In this document: piece by piece, positions 8,545 to 18,193 of the stretch | How the letters are laid out: each line of letters opens with the position of its first letter | Position numbering within the stretch: position 1 is the stretch's first letter | Origin: Clostridium ganghwense | Lineage (GTDB): Bacteria; Bacillota; Clostridia; Clostridiales; Clostridiaceae | DNA: 64,000 bases | Reading direction: 5' to 3' | NCBI RefSeq assembly: GCF_026735165.1 | Contig: NZ_JAPQES010000001.1 | Span: forward strand, 992,001-1,056,000 | Notes under the pieces: model-generated | Database searches by the model: none | Told to the model about the DNA's origin: nothing | What the model saw: only the letters and a program-made list of their open reading frames with translations | Position numbers and translations under genes: made by a program

Positions 8545-11313
8545 ATGAAATACTTTAATGAAAAAAGTTCTAAAGTACTTGAAGAATTACAGGTAAACTC
8601 GAGTACAGGATTATCAACCTCAGAAGCAAAAAACAGACTAGAAAAATACGGTCCTAATGAGTTTACAAAAGTAGAAAAAGGTTCTATATGGGATGACATC
8701 AAAGATGCTTTAACAGAACCTATGATGATAATTCTCTTGGCTGCAGCATTAATTAGTGCATTAATTGGAGAATTCCATGATGCCATAGGAATTGTTTGTG
8801 CTGTAGCAATAGGTATAACTATAGGAATTATCACAGAAGGTAAATCACAAAAAGCTGCAGAAGCCCTTTCAAAAATGACAGAAAATATTGAAGTTAAAGT
8901 TCTCCGTAATGGCAAAGTTATGCAAATAAGTAAAAATGACTTAGTACCTGGAGATGTTGTATTTGTTGAAATGGGAGATATGATTCCTGCAGATGGAAGA
9001 CTAATCGAAAGTATTGATTTAAAACTTAGAGAAGATATGCTAACAGGAGAATCTGAAGACGTTAGTAAGAATGCAGATGCAATCATCGAAATGGAAAAAA
9101 TCGAATCTAAGGGCAATGTTATTGTACAAGATCCGATTCCAGCTAAACAAATAAATATGGTGTTTGGTGGTACTCTTGTTGCATATGGTAGAGGAAAACT
9201 TGTAGTTATAGCTACTGGTGACAACTCTGAAATGGGTAAAATCGCTAGTAATCTTGAAGAAAGCGATGTTGAAACTCCACTTCAAGTAAAACTTGGAGAC
9301 TTAGGTGGGAAAATTTCAAAGGTATCTAGTGCTATTGCAGCTATTCTTTTTATAGTTATGCTTGTAAAAATGATTTTAGCTCATACTTTAGCTGTTGATA
9401 CTTCTGGTATTATGCCATTCTTAAATTCTATTGAACCAGTTAAAACTGCCTTTGTAGTATGCGTTGCTTTAATAGTTGCAGCAGTACCTGAAGGACTTCC
9501 TACTATGATAAACATGACCCTTGCAATAACAATGCAAAAGATGGCTAAGATAAATGCTCTTGTTACTAAAAAAGAAGCTTGTGAAACTATCGGATCTGTA
9601 AGTGTCATTTGTTCAGATAAAACAGGTACACTAACTCAAAACAGAATGTCTGTTGAAAAAGTTTATATAAATGGTAAGTTCAGAAAAAGAGAAGAATTAA
9701 GTGATAGAAGCAACTATTTTATTGATAACTGTTTAATCAACTCTACTGCTGATTTAGAAAAAGCTGAAGGAGAAATAAAATATTTAGGTAGTGCTACAGA
9801 AGGTGCTCTTCTTCTATATAACGATTCATATGACTATGTAAAAGAAAGAGAACAAGCAAATATAGTACATCAAATTCCTTTTACTTCAAAACGTAAAAGA
9901 ATGAGTACCGTTATTAATGAAAATGACGGCTGTACAGTTCTAACAAAAGGTGCACCTGAAGTTATTTTAGATTTATGTAGATATGAACATATAAATAATA
10001 CTACAGTTAAATTAACTGAAGAAAGAAGACAAGAAATACTTATAGAAATTGAAGGACTTCAAAAGAAATCCATGCGTGTACTTGGTTTCTCATACAGAAG
10101 CGTTAGTGAAGAAGTTGCCATGTCAACAGAAGCTGGCATTATCGAAGACGACTTAGTGTTCACTGGATTTGTTGGAATAAAAGACCCATTAAGACCAGAA
10201 GTTAAAGAAGCAGTAGAAGTTGCACGTACTGCTGGAGTTGCTACAAAAATGCTTACTGGTGATAATATAAACACTGCTATTGCAATTGGTGAAGATCTTG
10301 GTCTATTTCAAAATGGATTTAGAGCTGTTGAAGCTACTTATATAGATACTTTATCAGATGAAGAATTGCAAAAAGAAATAAAAACTATTGCCATAGTTGC
10401 ACGTTCAAAGCCTGATACAAAAATGAGAATCGTACAAGCTTTACAAACAAATGGTGAAGTAATTGCAGTTACTGGTGATGGAATAAATGATGCTCCAGCA
10501 CTAACTAAAGCAGATGTAGGTATTGCAATGGGTATTGCAGGAACAGAAGTTAGTAAAAATGCAGCAGATATAATATTAACTGATGACAGTTTTGGTACTA
10601 TAGTTAAAGGTATCAAATGGGGACGTGGAATTTATGAAAACTTCCAAAGATTTATTCAATTCCAAATTACCGTTAATATTGTAGCTTTCTTAACAGCTAT
10701 TTTATCAGTAATATTCGACTTTGAAATGCCTTTTACTACTATTCAGCTATTATGGGTAAATATTATAATGGATGGACCTCCAGCATTATCTCTTGGTCTT
10801 GAACCAGTTCGTAATGCAGTCTTAAATAGAAAACCAACTAATAGAAATTCAAGTATAATAACCCAAACAATGCTTAAATCTATGATATTAAATGCAGTAT
10901 ATATAACAGCGGTAATTATGATACAAATGACCTTAAATCCACTTGGAGCAAAAGTTCCACCAGAAGGGTTTAAAGGTGCAAACGAAATGGAAACAGTATT
11001 ATTTGCATTGTTTGCATTTAATGCATTATTCAATGCTTTCAACTGTAGAGAATTTGGTACAGATAGTATTTTCCCTCACTTCAAAGATAATACTATAGCT
11101 TTAAAGATAATAGGAATTACTGCTGCTGTTCAAATATTTATAACAGAAGTATTCTCAGGATTCTTCAATGCAGTATCTCTAAGTCCTATAATGTGGCTTA
11201 AAGTAATTGCTGCTTCATCTTTAGTAATAGTAGTAAATGAAGTAGTAAAATTTGTAGTAAGAATGTTTAAGAAGGATGAAAATGTATCTTCACACAAAAA
11301 AATTGCAGCATAA
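8545..11313 (+). CDS. Calcium-type P-type ATPase (P2 class)
   Basis: 922 residues. N-terminal cation ATPase domain, TGES (about 168) in the actuator, PEGLP in M4 (about 315), phosphorylation motif SDKTGTLT (about 355), KGAPE nucleotide site, GDGINDAP hinge (about 640), and M6 with NIIMDGPPALSLGLEP. PEGL plus the N-x3-D of M6 are the calcium ligand pattern of SERCA/PMR1-type pumps. It should export Ca2+ (possibly Mn2+) using ATP, in the plasma membrane. ATG at 8545 is preferred because AAGGTGG lies 5 bases before it; an in-frame GTG at 8536 falls inside that site. It is monocistronic, closed by a terminator. Confidence 0.85.
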   Translation: MKYFNEKSSKVLEELQVNSSTGLSTSEAKNRLEKYGPNEFTKVEKGSIWDDIKDALTEPMMIILLAAALISALIGEFHDAIGIVCAVAIGITIGIITEGKSQKAAEALSKMTENIEVKVLRNGKVMQISKNDLVPGDVVFVEMGDMIPADGRLIESIDLKLREDMLTGESEDVSKNADAIIEMEKIESKGNVIVQDPIPAKQINMVFGGTLVAYGRGKLVVIATGDNSEMGKIASNLEESDVETPLQVKLGDLGGKISKVSSAIAAILFIVMLVKMILAHTLAVDTSGIMPFLNSIEPVKTAFVVCVALIVAAVPEGLPTMINMTLAITMQKMAKINALVTKKEACETIGSVSVICSDKTGTLTQNRMSVEKVYINGKFRKREELSDRSNYFIDNCLINSTADLEKAEGEIKYLGSATEGALLLYNDSYDYVKEREQANIVHQIPFTSKRKRMSTVINENDGCTVLTKGAPEVILDLCRYEHINNTTVKLTEERRQEILIEIEGLQKKSMRVLGFSYRSVSEEVAMSTEAGIIEDDLVFTGFVGIKDPLRPEVKEAVEVARTAGVATKMLTGDNINTAIAIGEDLGLFQNGFRAVEATYIDTLSDEELQKEIKTIAIVARSKPDTKMRIVQALQTNGEVIAVTGDGINDAPALTKADVGIAMGIAGTEVSKNAADIILTDDSFGTIVKGIKWGRGIYENFQRFIQFQITVNIVAFLTAILSVIFDFEMPFTTIQLLWVNIIMDGPPALSLGLEPVRNAVLNRKPTNRNSSIITQTMLKSMILNAVYITAVIMIQMTLNPLGAKVPPEGFKGANEMETVLFALFAFNALFNAFNCREFGTDSIFPHFKDNTIALKIIGITAAVQIFITEVFSGFFNAVSLSPIMWLKVIAASSLVIVVNEVVKFVVRMFKKDENVSSHKKIAA

Positions 11314-11332
11314 ATCTGCTATATAAAATGTA

Positions 11333-11366
11333 AAAAAAGAAGAAGAGCCTTACGCTCTTCTTTTTC
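11333..11366. terminator. Bidirectional terminator between convergent genes
   Basis: GAAGAAGAGC...GCTCTTCTTT, flanked by A7 on the left and T5 on the right, between the ATPase and the histidine kinase. Confidence 0.9.
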
Positions 11367-11379
11367 ATTAAAAATGTGA

Positions 11380-12765
11380 CTATATTGATAAAATCACCTT
11401 AAACACTGTTCCTTTTCCTACTTTACTTTCAACATTAATCTTTCCTTTATGAGCTTCAACTATCCTTTTAGTTATAGTTAGCCCAATTCCCGCTCCCCCT
11501 GTAAGCCTATTTCTTGATTTATCCGCTCTATAAAATCTTTCAAATATATATGGAATATCGCTTTCAGCTATGCCGATTCCATTGTCCTTTACACTAAGTT
11601 CTATAAACTCTTTCTTTTTATCTAACCTTACTTCAATTTTTCCTCCTTGTAGAGTATATTTCAAAGCATTAGATATAAGATTTATACATACTTGGCTAAT
11701 CTTATCTTTGTCTGCAAAAATCATTTGTTTTTCACACTTAGCCTCTATTTCTATATTTTTATCCAAAGACTGGCTTTGAAAATTTAATATAATATTTTTT
11801 ATAACTTCACTTATATCAAATTGAGATTTGTGTAAAACAAAATTTTCATCTTCATATATAGACAATTTTTCTAAATCACTAACTAAACGATTTATTCTTA
11901 TTATTTCTTCATGACAGCTTTTAATCCTATCCATAGTAGGCTCCCATACTCCATCTAAAATAGCTTCCATATGACTTTGGAGCGTAGTTAAGGGAGTTCT
12001 TAACTCATGCGATACATCTGCTGTAAGCCTTTTTTGCAGCATTTCATGTTCTTGTAAAGTTTTTGCTAGATGATTTATTGATGTAGTAAGTTTATTTATT
12101 TCTTTAATATCCGATTTTCCTTTAATTCTTTCATCATACTTTCCGTTAGAAATATTTTCTGCAGTATCAATCACTCTTGAAATAGGTCTACTTACTCCTG
12201 AAGCTATTATGACTCCTAAAATCACCGCAATAAGCAACGAAACTACACCTACAGTAATAATAATTTTATTCAAAGTATCTAAAAATAACATATCATTGTC
12301 ATTATAATAGAAAGGTCCGTAGTAACCAATTTTCACATTACCTACTTTTTGAGAATTACTTAATATATCATATTGATTTTCTTTGTATTCACCTTGCCAA
12401 TTTGAGTATTTTTGTCTCATATTTTGAGCCATATGCTCTATTATGGATTCACATTTTCCATTGTTATATATATTGGCATCCCATATTATTTTTCCCTCTA
12501 AATTCTCTACACTTATAATAAAACCATTTTCTAGAGCATCTACTCCTATACTCTCAATCCTGATAGAATTCCATTCATCATCTAAATTATACTGTTGCCT
12601 TATAGCTGAAACTATATCATTGCTCTTACGTTCTATTGTTTGAATTATATAGTTCTGAAACTGTCTTTCCAAAAAATTATTAGCTACAATACTTATCAAA
12701 AGCACACAAACTATAGCCACAAACATATGAGAAAATGTTAATTTTCTTCTTAAACTTTTTTCCAT
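11380..12765 (-). CDS. Sensor histidine kinase
   Basis: About 461 residues. Membrane segments near residues 10-30 and 168-190 enclose a sensor domain of about 135 residues. HAMP follows, then HisKA with VSHELRTPL (phospho-acceptor His about 253) and a HATPase_c domain with GIGIAESDIPYIFERFYRADKSR and GGAGIGLTITK. The start is ATG at 12765, one base after the stop of the response regulator gene, with GGTGAG as ribosome binding site. Paired with the OmpR-type regulator upstream. The stimulus is unknown; the kinase resembles BaeS-like sensors, and proximity to copper and calcium transport genes is suggestive only. Confidence 0.88.
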   Translation of the reverse strand: MEKSLRRKLTFSHMFVAIVCVLLISIVANNFLERQFQNYIIQTIERKSNDIVSAIRQQYNLDDEWNSIRIESIGVDALENGFIISVENLEGKIIWDANIYNNGKCESIIEHMAQNMRQKYSNWQGEYKENQYDILSNSQKVGNVKIGYYGPFYYNDNDMLFLDTLNKIIITVGVVSLLIAVILGVIIASGVSRPISRVIDTAENISNGKYDERIKGKSDIKEINKLTTSINHLAKTLQEHEMLQKRLTADVSHELRTPLTTLQSHMEAILDGVWEPTMDRIKSCHEEIIRINRLVSDLEKLSIYEDENFVLHKSQFDISEVIKNIILNFQSQSLDKNIEIEAKCEKQMIFADKDKISQVCINLISNALKYTLQGGKIEVRLDKKKEFIELSVKDNGIGIAESDIPYIFERFYRADKSRNRLTGGAGIGLTITKRIVEAHKGKINVESKVGKGTVFKVILSI

Positions 12766-12766
12766 T

Positions 12767-13459
12767 TTACTCACCACCAAATTTATATCCTATACCATGA
12801 ATAGTAAGTATATACTTGGGCTCTCTAGTATTATCTTCTATCTTTTGTCTAAGGTTTTTAATATGTGTATCTATTACCCTATCAAACCCATCATAGTCTT
12901 CTCCTAAAACCATACAAACTAATTCTTCCCTTGTAAATGCTTTTTGAGGATATTTTGCCATAGTTAAAAGTATCTTATATTCTGTTGCAGTTAAATTTAC
13001 TATTTGTGAATTTTTCTTTACTTCGTATTTTAAATCATCAATAACTAAGTCATCATTATTAAAAGACATTATATTTGATATCACTTCATTATCTGTTCTT
13101 CTTAATAAAGCCATAACTCTTGCTATAAGCTGCTTAGGACTAAAAGGCTTTGTAACATAATCATCTGCTCCAATATAAAATCCATCTAAAATATTTTCCT
13201 CTTTAACTTTGGCCGTTAACATTATAATAGGTACTCTAGATTTTTTCCTTAAAGTTTTACATATTTCTTCTCCAGTTAAATCTGGAAGCATCAAATCCAA
13301 GATTATTAAAGATATATCATTTTCTTCAAAGATTTTTATAGCATTCTTACCATTATAAGCTTCAAAAACCTTATATCCTTCTTTTTCCAAATATGACTTT
13401 ACTACTTCAACAATTTTCTCTTCATCATCAACAACAAGAATATTTTTTTCATTTGTCAT
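12767..13459 (-). CDS. OmpR-family response regulator
   Basis: 230 residues. Receiver domain with acidic pocket DDEE near residue 11, phospho-acceptor D55 (IILDLMLPD) and conserved K (VTKPF near 105). The C-terminal winged helix (about 130-228) contains TATEYKILLTMAKYP and DRVIDTHIKNLRQKI. It is translated just ahead of its kinase. A terminator separates it from the copper operon upstream, so it is probably transcribed independently. Confidence 0.9.
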   Translation of the reverse strand: MTNEKNILVVDDEEKIVEVVKSYLEKEGYKVFEAYNGKNAIKIFEENDISLIILDLMLPDLTGEEICKTLRKKSRVPIIMLTAKVKEENILDGFYIGADDYVTKPFSPKQLIARVMALLRRTDNEVISNIMSFNNDDLVIDDLKYEVKKNSQIVNLTATEYKILLTMAKYPQKAFTREELVCMVLGEDYDGFDRVIDTHIKNLRQKIEDNTREPKYILTIHGIGYKFGGE

Positions 13460-13477
13460 ATTCTCACTCCTTAAAAT

Positions 13478-13513
13478 AAATCCTCTATGGCACTATTGCA
13501 TCATAGAGGATTT
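13478..13513 (-). terminator. Probable terminator of the copper operon
   Basis: AAATCCTCTATG...CATAGAGGATTT, a 12-bp stem in the gap between copZ and the response regulator. The following minus-strand T run is weak, so partial readthrough is possible. Confidence 0.6.
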
Positions 13514-13561
13514 CTATTATGATTTCTTATTTTCCAGTTTTTAATCATTAAGCTAGACTAT

Positions 13562-13816
13562 TTAACAACAGCAGCCGCCTCCACAGCAACAACCACCATT
13601 TTCTGAATTTTCTACTTTTACTACATCATATCCTGCATCTTCAACAGCTTCTTTTAATGCACTATCTTCTACTTCACTATTTAATTCTACTAAAGCTGAT
13701 TTTGCATCTAAATCAACATCTACATTAGCTACTCCATCTAATTCCATTAAAGCATTTTTCACATGCATAACACAGTGTCCACAACTCATTCCTTCAATTA
13801 ATAATTTCTTTTTCAT
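13562..13816 (-). CDS. copZ: Copper chaperone with cysteine-rich tail
   Basis: 84 residues. An HMA domain with the metal motif GMSCGHC (about residues 9-15) covers residues 1-70. The last 12 residues are GGCCCGGGCCC-like, with six cysteines in two triplets, which ordinary CopZ proteins (about 68-70 residues) lack. CopZ delivers Cu(I) to the CopA ATPase. The gene is 24 bases downstream of copA in the csoR-copA-copZ order. AAAGGAGAG precedes the ATG. Confidence 0.88.
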   Translation of the reverse strand: MKKKLLIEGMSCGHCVMHVKNALMELDGVANVDVDLDAKSALVELNSEVEDSALKEAVEDAGYDVVKVENSENGGCCCGGGCCC

Positions 13817-13840
13817 TTTAATCTCTCCTTTAAAATTTAT

Positions 13841-16285
13841 TTATATATTATAAGGTTTAAATCCTTTTAATCTTAAAGCATTAAGAAGTACTGAAACTGA
13901 ACTGAAACTCATTGCAGCAGCCGCAATCATTGGATTCAAAAGTGGACCACCAAAAATATGCAATATTCCCATAGCTACTGGTATTCCTATAGTATTATAT
14001 CCAAAAGCCCAAAATAGATTTTCCTTAATATTCTTTATAGTCTTTTTACTCAATTGAATTGCTGTAGCTACATCCATAAGATCATTTCTAATAAGAACTA
14101 TATCTGCTGATTCAATGGCAACATCTGTTCCTGAACCTATAGCCATTCCAACATCCGCTTGTACTAAGGCTGGTGCATCATTAATTCCATCACCTACCAT
14201 AGCAACTTTTTTGCCTTTCTCCTGAAGTTTTTTAACTTCTGATGCTTTATCTTCTGGTAGTACATCAGCTATTACAGTATCTATACCTACTTGTTTTGCA
14301 ATAGCCTCTGCTGTTTTCTCATTATCTCCAGTTATCATAGCTACTTCTATGCCCATATCATGTAATTTTTCTATTGCTTTTTGACTGCTTTCTTTAACAG
14401 TATCTGCTACTGCTATTATTCCCATTATCTTTCTATCTGAAGATATATACATTGGAGTTTTTCCTTCATTAGCTAATTTAATTGATTTTTCCTCTAAGCT
14501 TTCTAATGAAATATTACTTTCCTCCATTAATTTTTTATTTCCTAATAATACTTTTTTATTATCTATTTCCACTTCTATACCATGACCAGGTATAGCCTTA
14601 AAGAAATCTACCTTCTTTAATTCTAACTTTTTATCTTCGGCTTCCTTTACTATAGCTTCACCAAGAGGATGTTCAGATGTTTTTTCAGCACTTGCGGCAA
14701 TCAGTAATAACTCTTCTTCATTAATTTCTTGTGCAGTAACAATATCTGTAACCTTTGGCTTTCCTTCTGTTATAGTACCTGTTTTGTCAAAGACTATTGT
14801 TTCAATTTTATGAGCCGTTTCAAGGGCTGCTCCACTTTTTATCAACACTCCATATTCCGCACCCTTTCCAGTACCAACCATAATAGCTGTTGGAGTAGCA
14901 AGTCCTAAAGCGCATGGGCATGCTATTACCAATACAGAAATGAATATTGTAAGTGAAAATACCCAGCTTTCACCTGATATACGCCAAGCCAACGCTGATA
15001 CTATTGATAGTGTTATTACTATTGGTACAAAATATCCCGAAATTATATCTGCCATTTTTGCAATTGGCGCCTTAGAACCTTGAGCTTCTTCAACTAATTT
15101 AATAATCTGTGCTAAAGCTGTATCTTTCCCAACTTTCGTAGTTCTGTATTTTATTGAACCATTTTTATTTATACTTGCACCAATAACATTATCGCCTTCT
15201 ACTTTCTCAACAGGTATGCTCTCTCCTGTAAGCATTGATTCATCAACAGAAGTAATACCTTCTATAACTTCACCGTCTACAGGAATTTTTTCACCTGGTT
15301 TAACCAAAACAATATCTCCTACTTCAACCTCATCTATAGAGATTACCTCTTCTTTTCCATTTCTAATTATCGTTGCAGTTTTAGGTGCTAAACCCATAAG
15401 CTTTTTAATTGCTTCTGAAGTTTTCCCTTTAGTCACTGTTTCTAAATATTTTCCAAGAGTTATTAATGTCAAAATAGTTGCTGCAGATTCAAAATACAAA
15501 TCCATTGTATAATGAACATTTCCTATAGAAATCTGATATATAGCAAAAATTCCATATAAAAATGATGCTGAAGAACCTATAGCAATTAGTGAATCCATAT
15601 TAGGATTTCTTTTAATTAAAGTTTTAAATCCTACTGTAAAAAACTTATTACCTACCAGCATAACAGGTGTAACAAGAATTAATTGAATCAATGCAAAATT
15701 TAATGGATTTACCTTAGGATTAATTATCTCTGGTAAATTTAATCCAACCATATGTCCCATAGTAATTATTAATAATGGAACAGTAAATATAGCTGATACA
15801 ATAAATCTTTTCCACATTTCCTTTGTATGCTGTTCTTTTTTCTCTTTATCCTTATCTACAGTAACTTCATCATCCAAAGCTTTATAACCTGCTTTTTCTA
15901 TAGCTTTCTTTATGTCTGAAATCCTCACCTTAGAAGACTCATAAGTTATATTTAATTTTTCTGAAGCTAAATTTACATTAGCTTCTAGTACTCCATCTAC
16001 CTTTTTAGAAACTCTCTCTACTGCTCTTGAACATGCTGCACAAGTCATGCCTTCTATTTTCAATGTTTTACTTACTTCTTCTGTTTTTGCAGTATATCCA
16101 GCTTTTTCAATAGCTTTTTTGATATCTTCAACAGTAGCTTTTGATTCATCAAAAGTTATATTAAGTTTCTCTGTAGCTAAATTCACATTAGCTTCTGATA
16201 CTCCATCCACCTTTTTAGAAACTCTCTCTACTGCTCTTGAGCATGCCGCACAAGTCATGCCTTCTATTTTTAATGTTTTATTCAT
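13841..16285 (-). CDS. copA: Copper-exporting P1B-type ATPase
   Basis: 814 residues. Two N-terminal HMA domains each carry [14 protein letters not shown] (about residues 8 and 78) and are near-identical to one another in their first halves, a sign of internal duplication. Then come membrane helices, the CPC motif in [11 protein letters not shown] (about 430), DKTGT phosphorylation site, HP locus SEHPLGEAI, and GDGINDAP. This is the Cu(I) pump pattern. It exports cytosolic copper in the plasma membrane. Cotranscribed with csoR (12-base gap) and copZ. Confidence 0.95.
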   Translation of the reverse strand: MNKTLKIEGMTCAACSRAVERVSKKVDGVSEANVNLATEKLNITFDESKATVEDIKKAIEKAGYTAKTEEVSKTLKIEGMTCAACSRAVERVSKKVDGVLEANVNLASEKLNITYESSKVRISDIKKAIEKAGYKALDDEVTVDKDKEKKEQHTKEMWKRFIVSAIFTVPLLIITMGHMVGLNLPEIINPKVNPLNFALIQLILVTPVMLVGNKFFTVGFKTLIKRNPNMDSLIAIGSSASFLYGIFAIYQISIGNVHYTMDLYFESAATILTLITLGKYLETVTKGKTSEAIKKLMGLAPKTATIIRNGKEEVISIDEVEVGDIVLVKPGEKIPVDGEVIEGITSVDESMLTGESIPVEKVEGDNVIGASINKNGSIKYRTTKVGKDTALAQIIKLVEEAQGSKAPIAKMADIISGYFVPIVITLSIVSALAWRISGESWVFSLTIFISVLVIACPCALGLATPTAIMVGTGKGAEYGVLIKSGAALETAHKIETIVFDKTGTITEGKPKVTDIVTAQEINEEELLLIAASAEKTSEHPLGEAIVKEAEDKKLELKKVDFFKAIPGHGIEVEIDNKKVLLGNKKLMEESNISLESLEEKSIKLANEGKTPMYISSDRKIMGIIAVADTVKESSQKAIEKLHDMGIEVAMITGDNEKTAEAIAKQVGIDTVIADVLPEDKASEVKKLQEKGKKVAMVGDGINDAPALVQADVGMAIGSGTDVAIESADIVLIRNDLMDVATAIQLSKKTIKNIKENLFWAFGYNTIGIPVAMGILHIFGGPLLNPMIAAAAMSFSSVSVLLNALRLKGFKPYNI

Positions 16286-16297
16286 AATAATACCACC

Positions 16298-16597
16298 CTA
16301 TTTCCCTGTAAGTTTTGAAAGTATTTGTATTATTTCTTCTATTTTATCTTCAGCATCTCTTTCATTGTTTTCCTTTGCAAAAGCATCTTTTACACAGTGA
16401 TTCAAATGCTGTTTTAAAATTAACATATTAGCTTTTTTTAGAAGTGATTGTGCTGCAATAATTTGGTTTGATATATCGATGCAATACCTTCCATCTTCTA
16501 TCATTTTTATTATTCCCTCTATTTGTCCTTTTGCTGTTTTTAAAGACTGTACTGCTTTTTTCTTTTCCTCATTCATTTTATTATGCGTATTACTCAT
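16298..16597 (-). CDS. csoR: CsoR copper-sensing repressor
   Basis: 99 residues, all-helical. The Cu(I) ligand triad is visible as C39, H64 and C68, with the same spacing (25 and 4) as known CsoR proteins. CsoR binds DNA as apo-protein and releases when Cu(I) binds. It is first in the operon and has a G/C-block operator in its own leader. ATG at 16597 is preceded by GGGGAGG, which overlaps that operator. Confidence 0.93.
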   Translation of the reverse strand: MSNTHNKMNEEKKKAVQSLKTAKGQIEGIIKMIEDGRYCIDISNQIIAAQSLLKKANMLILKQHLNHCVKDAFAKENNERDAEDKIEEIIQILSKLTGK

Positions 16598-16607
16598 TCG
16601 CCATACC

Positions 16608-16668
16608 TCCCCTACCCCGTGGGGGTGTCTTATGGATATATTATATACTTATTAATAATTATTTTCAA
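16608..16668 (-). promoter_or_regulatory. csoR operon promoter and CsoR operator
   Basis: On the minus strand TTGAAA (16668-16663), 17 bases, then TATAAT (16645-16640) form a strong sigma-A promoter. Downstream of it is ACCCC-CAC-GGGGT (16626-16614) followed by AGGGGAGG, like the GC-rich dyads bound by CsoR. The operator covers roughly +7 to +25, so repression would block the start of transcription or early elongation. Confidence 0.75.
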
Positions 16669-16699
16669 TAACTTTTTAAATTATTCTAATTAATTTTTC

Positions 16700-16741
16700 A
16701 GCACTAAAACGCTATATCATCAAATATAGCGCTTTAGTGCT
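16700..16741 (-). terminator. Strong hairpin after the NlpC/P60 gene
   Basis: AGCACTAAAACGCTATAT pairs with ATATAGCGCTTTAGTGCT with a 6-base loop. On the minus strand it is followed by A-rich rather than T-rich sequence, so it may be a stabilising 3' end rather than a classic terminator. Confidence 0.5.
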
Positions 16742-16754
16742 ATTAGTCATTTTA

Positions 16755-17837
16755 TTACTTATATCTTCTTGCTGTTGCATAATCACTTCTATTCACAGAA
16801 GATATTTTTACTACATCCCCTGTTCTAGGTGCATGAATATACTTTCCATTACCTATATACATACCTACATGATGTATAGCACCTTTCCCCTTATTATAAG
16901 CATAAAAAACTAAATCTCCTGGCTGAAGTTGATTCTTTGGTACATATCTTCCTCCTTTTGCCTGATCTCTAGATACTCTAGGAATATTAATCCCAAATTT
17001 AGCAAATATATATTTCGTGTATCCGGAACAGTCAAAATAATTAGGTCCATTAGCTCCCCATTTATAAGGTGTACCTAAAAATTTCTTTGCATAAGCAATC
17101 ATAGCATCCTGTGATACAGACGCTGATGACCCTCTAGATGGGATATACTTAGTTGTATTTTGGCTTACTTTTTTCTCTTCTTTCTTCACTTTATCAGCAT
17201 ATAATTTGGTCAATTTCTCAGCTTCTGCAATTAACTTCTCTTGTTGAATTTTATTTTGCTTAAAATCTTCCATCTCTTTTTCTTGCTTCGCTTGCAAAGA
17301 TAATAATTTATCATTTTCCAATAAAAGTTGTTCTTTTTTATTTTTAATCTTGTCTTGCTTTTCATTTAAACTATTTAATATTTTCCTATCAAGTTCCCAA
17401 ATCTTCTTTAATGCTTCAAGTCTAAAAAATAAATCACTTAAATCTTTAGCTCCTAAAATAACCTCAAGGTACCCCCCCATACCCTGCATATACATATTCC
17501 TTATCCTATCGTTATATAACTTTTTTTCTTCTTCAATATCCTTATCTATTTTTTCAATATCTTTTTCTGCTACCTTTATATGATTTTTTGCTTCTTCAAT
17601 TTTACTTTTAGTATTATTTAATTCAATCATTTTACTTTCTATTTCATAATCAAAATGCTCTATATTCTGTTCCAATTCTTCTACTTTCTTTTCTGCCTTT
17701 TCTAAATTAGCTTTATATTGCTGTAGCTTCACCTGCTGATTAGCATTATTAGATATTGGGGCAGCTTGAACTATAGTGGCATTCATTGTAGTTGTTAATA
17801 CTATTACTAACAACGAAGTCAACTTCTTATGCATCAT
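16755..17837 (-). CDS. Secreted NlpC/P60 peptidoglycan hydrolase with coiled-coil
   Basis: 360 residues. Signal peptide in the first 25 residues (lysines, hydrophobic stretch, then VQA/AP). A long coiled-coil occupies about 30-220, as in CwlO/PcsB-type hydrolases. The C-terminal NlpC/P60 domain has FDCSGYTKY (Cys about 270), HHVGMY (His about 323) and IHAP (His about 335), the Cys-His-His triad. It should cleave gamma-D-Glu-diaminopimelate bonds in the wall. The coiled-coil may be where activation by an FtsEX-like complex occurs, as known for PcsB/CwlO; no such genes are nearby. Confidence 0.9.
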   Translation of the reverse strand: MMHKKLTSLLVIVLTTTMNATIVQAAPISNNANQQVKLQQYKANLEKAEKKVEELEQNIEHFDYEIESKMIELNNTKSKIEEAKNHIKVAEKDIEKIDKDIEEEKKLYNDRIRNMYMQGMGGYLEVILGAKDLSDLFFRLEALKKIWELDRKILNSLNEKQDKIKNKKEQLLLENDKLLSLQAKQEKEMEDFKQNKIQQEKLIAEAEKLTKLYADKVKKEEKKVSQNTTKYIPSRGSSASVSQDAMIAYAKKFLGTPYKWGANGPNYFDCSGYTKYIFAKFGINIPRVSRDQAKGGRYVPKNQLQPGDLVFYAYNKGKGAIHHVGMYIGNGKYIHAPRTGDVVKISSVNRSDYATARRYK

Positions 17838-17875
17838 TCACTACTCCTCTTTAGTATGTATTCAAAAAAATAATT

Positions 17876-18019
17876 TTATCTTGTATTATTTACTTTTTTT
17901 ATATTATTTTTCATATTATTAGGTCTATTTAAACCACAACAATCTAATTTTTGATTTCCTAAACTTTTATTGTTTTCTTCCGCTATCTTCTTTATAAAAT
18001 TCTTAAACCATTTTTTCAT
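17876..18019 (-). CDS. Small LDCC-motif protein
   Basis: A 47-residue frame starting MKKWFKNFIKKIAEEN and containing KLDCCGLNRP. AAAGGGG lies about 7 bases before the ATG. The pattern (amphipathic lysine-rich N-terminus, then LDCCGL) matches a family of tiny clostridial proteins annotated as putative metal-binding 'LDCC motif' proteins. The function is unknown; the vicinal cysteines could bind a metal. It ends 39 bases before the NlpC/P60 start codon, so the two may be cotranscribed. Confidence 0.65.
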   Translation of the reverse strand: MKKWFKNFIKKIAEENNKSLGNQKLDCCGLNRPNNMKNNIKKVNNTR

Positions 18020-18155
18020 ATTTCCATCCCCTTTGTCTTATTTTAACTATATTATATTTATTTTTTATGGAGATTTTATGTAGTTTTTTATATTGACTAA
18101 AATTTCCTTTATCTTGATAATTATAAAAAATTAAACTCTAATTTCTTTATATGAA

Positions 18156-18189
18156 AAATCCTATACCTTTTAACCATGGTATAGGATTT
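18156..18189 (-). terminator. Intrinsic terminator
   Basis: AAATCCTATACC...GGTATAGGATTT with T5 following on the minus strand, placed directly after the stop of the membrane protein gene at 18194. Confidence 0.85.
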
Positions 18190-18193
18190 AGAT

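Noticed and set aside
8517-9224. Long antisense open frame opposite the calcium ATPase
   Set aside because: It is rich in Ser, Ile and Pro as expected for the complement of AT-rich coding sequence, has no ribosome binding site, and the plus-strand frame is a clear ATPase.
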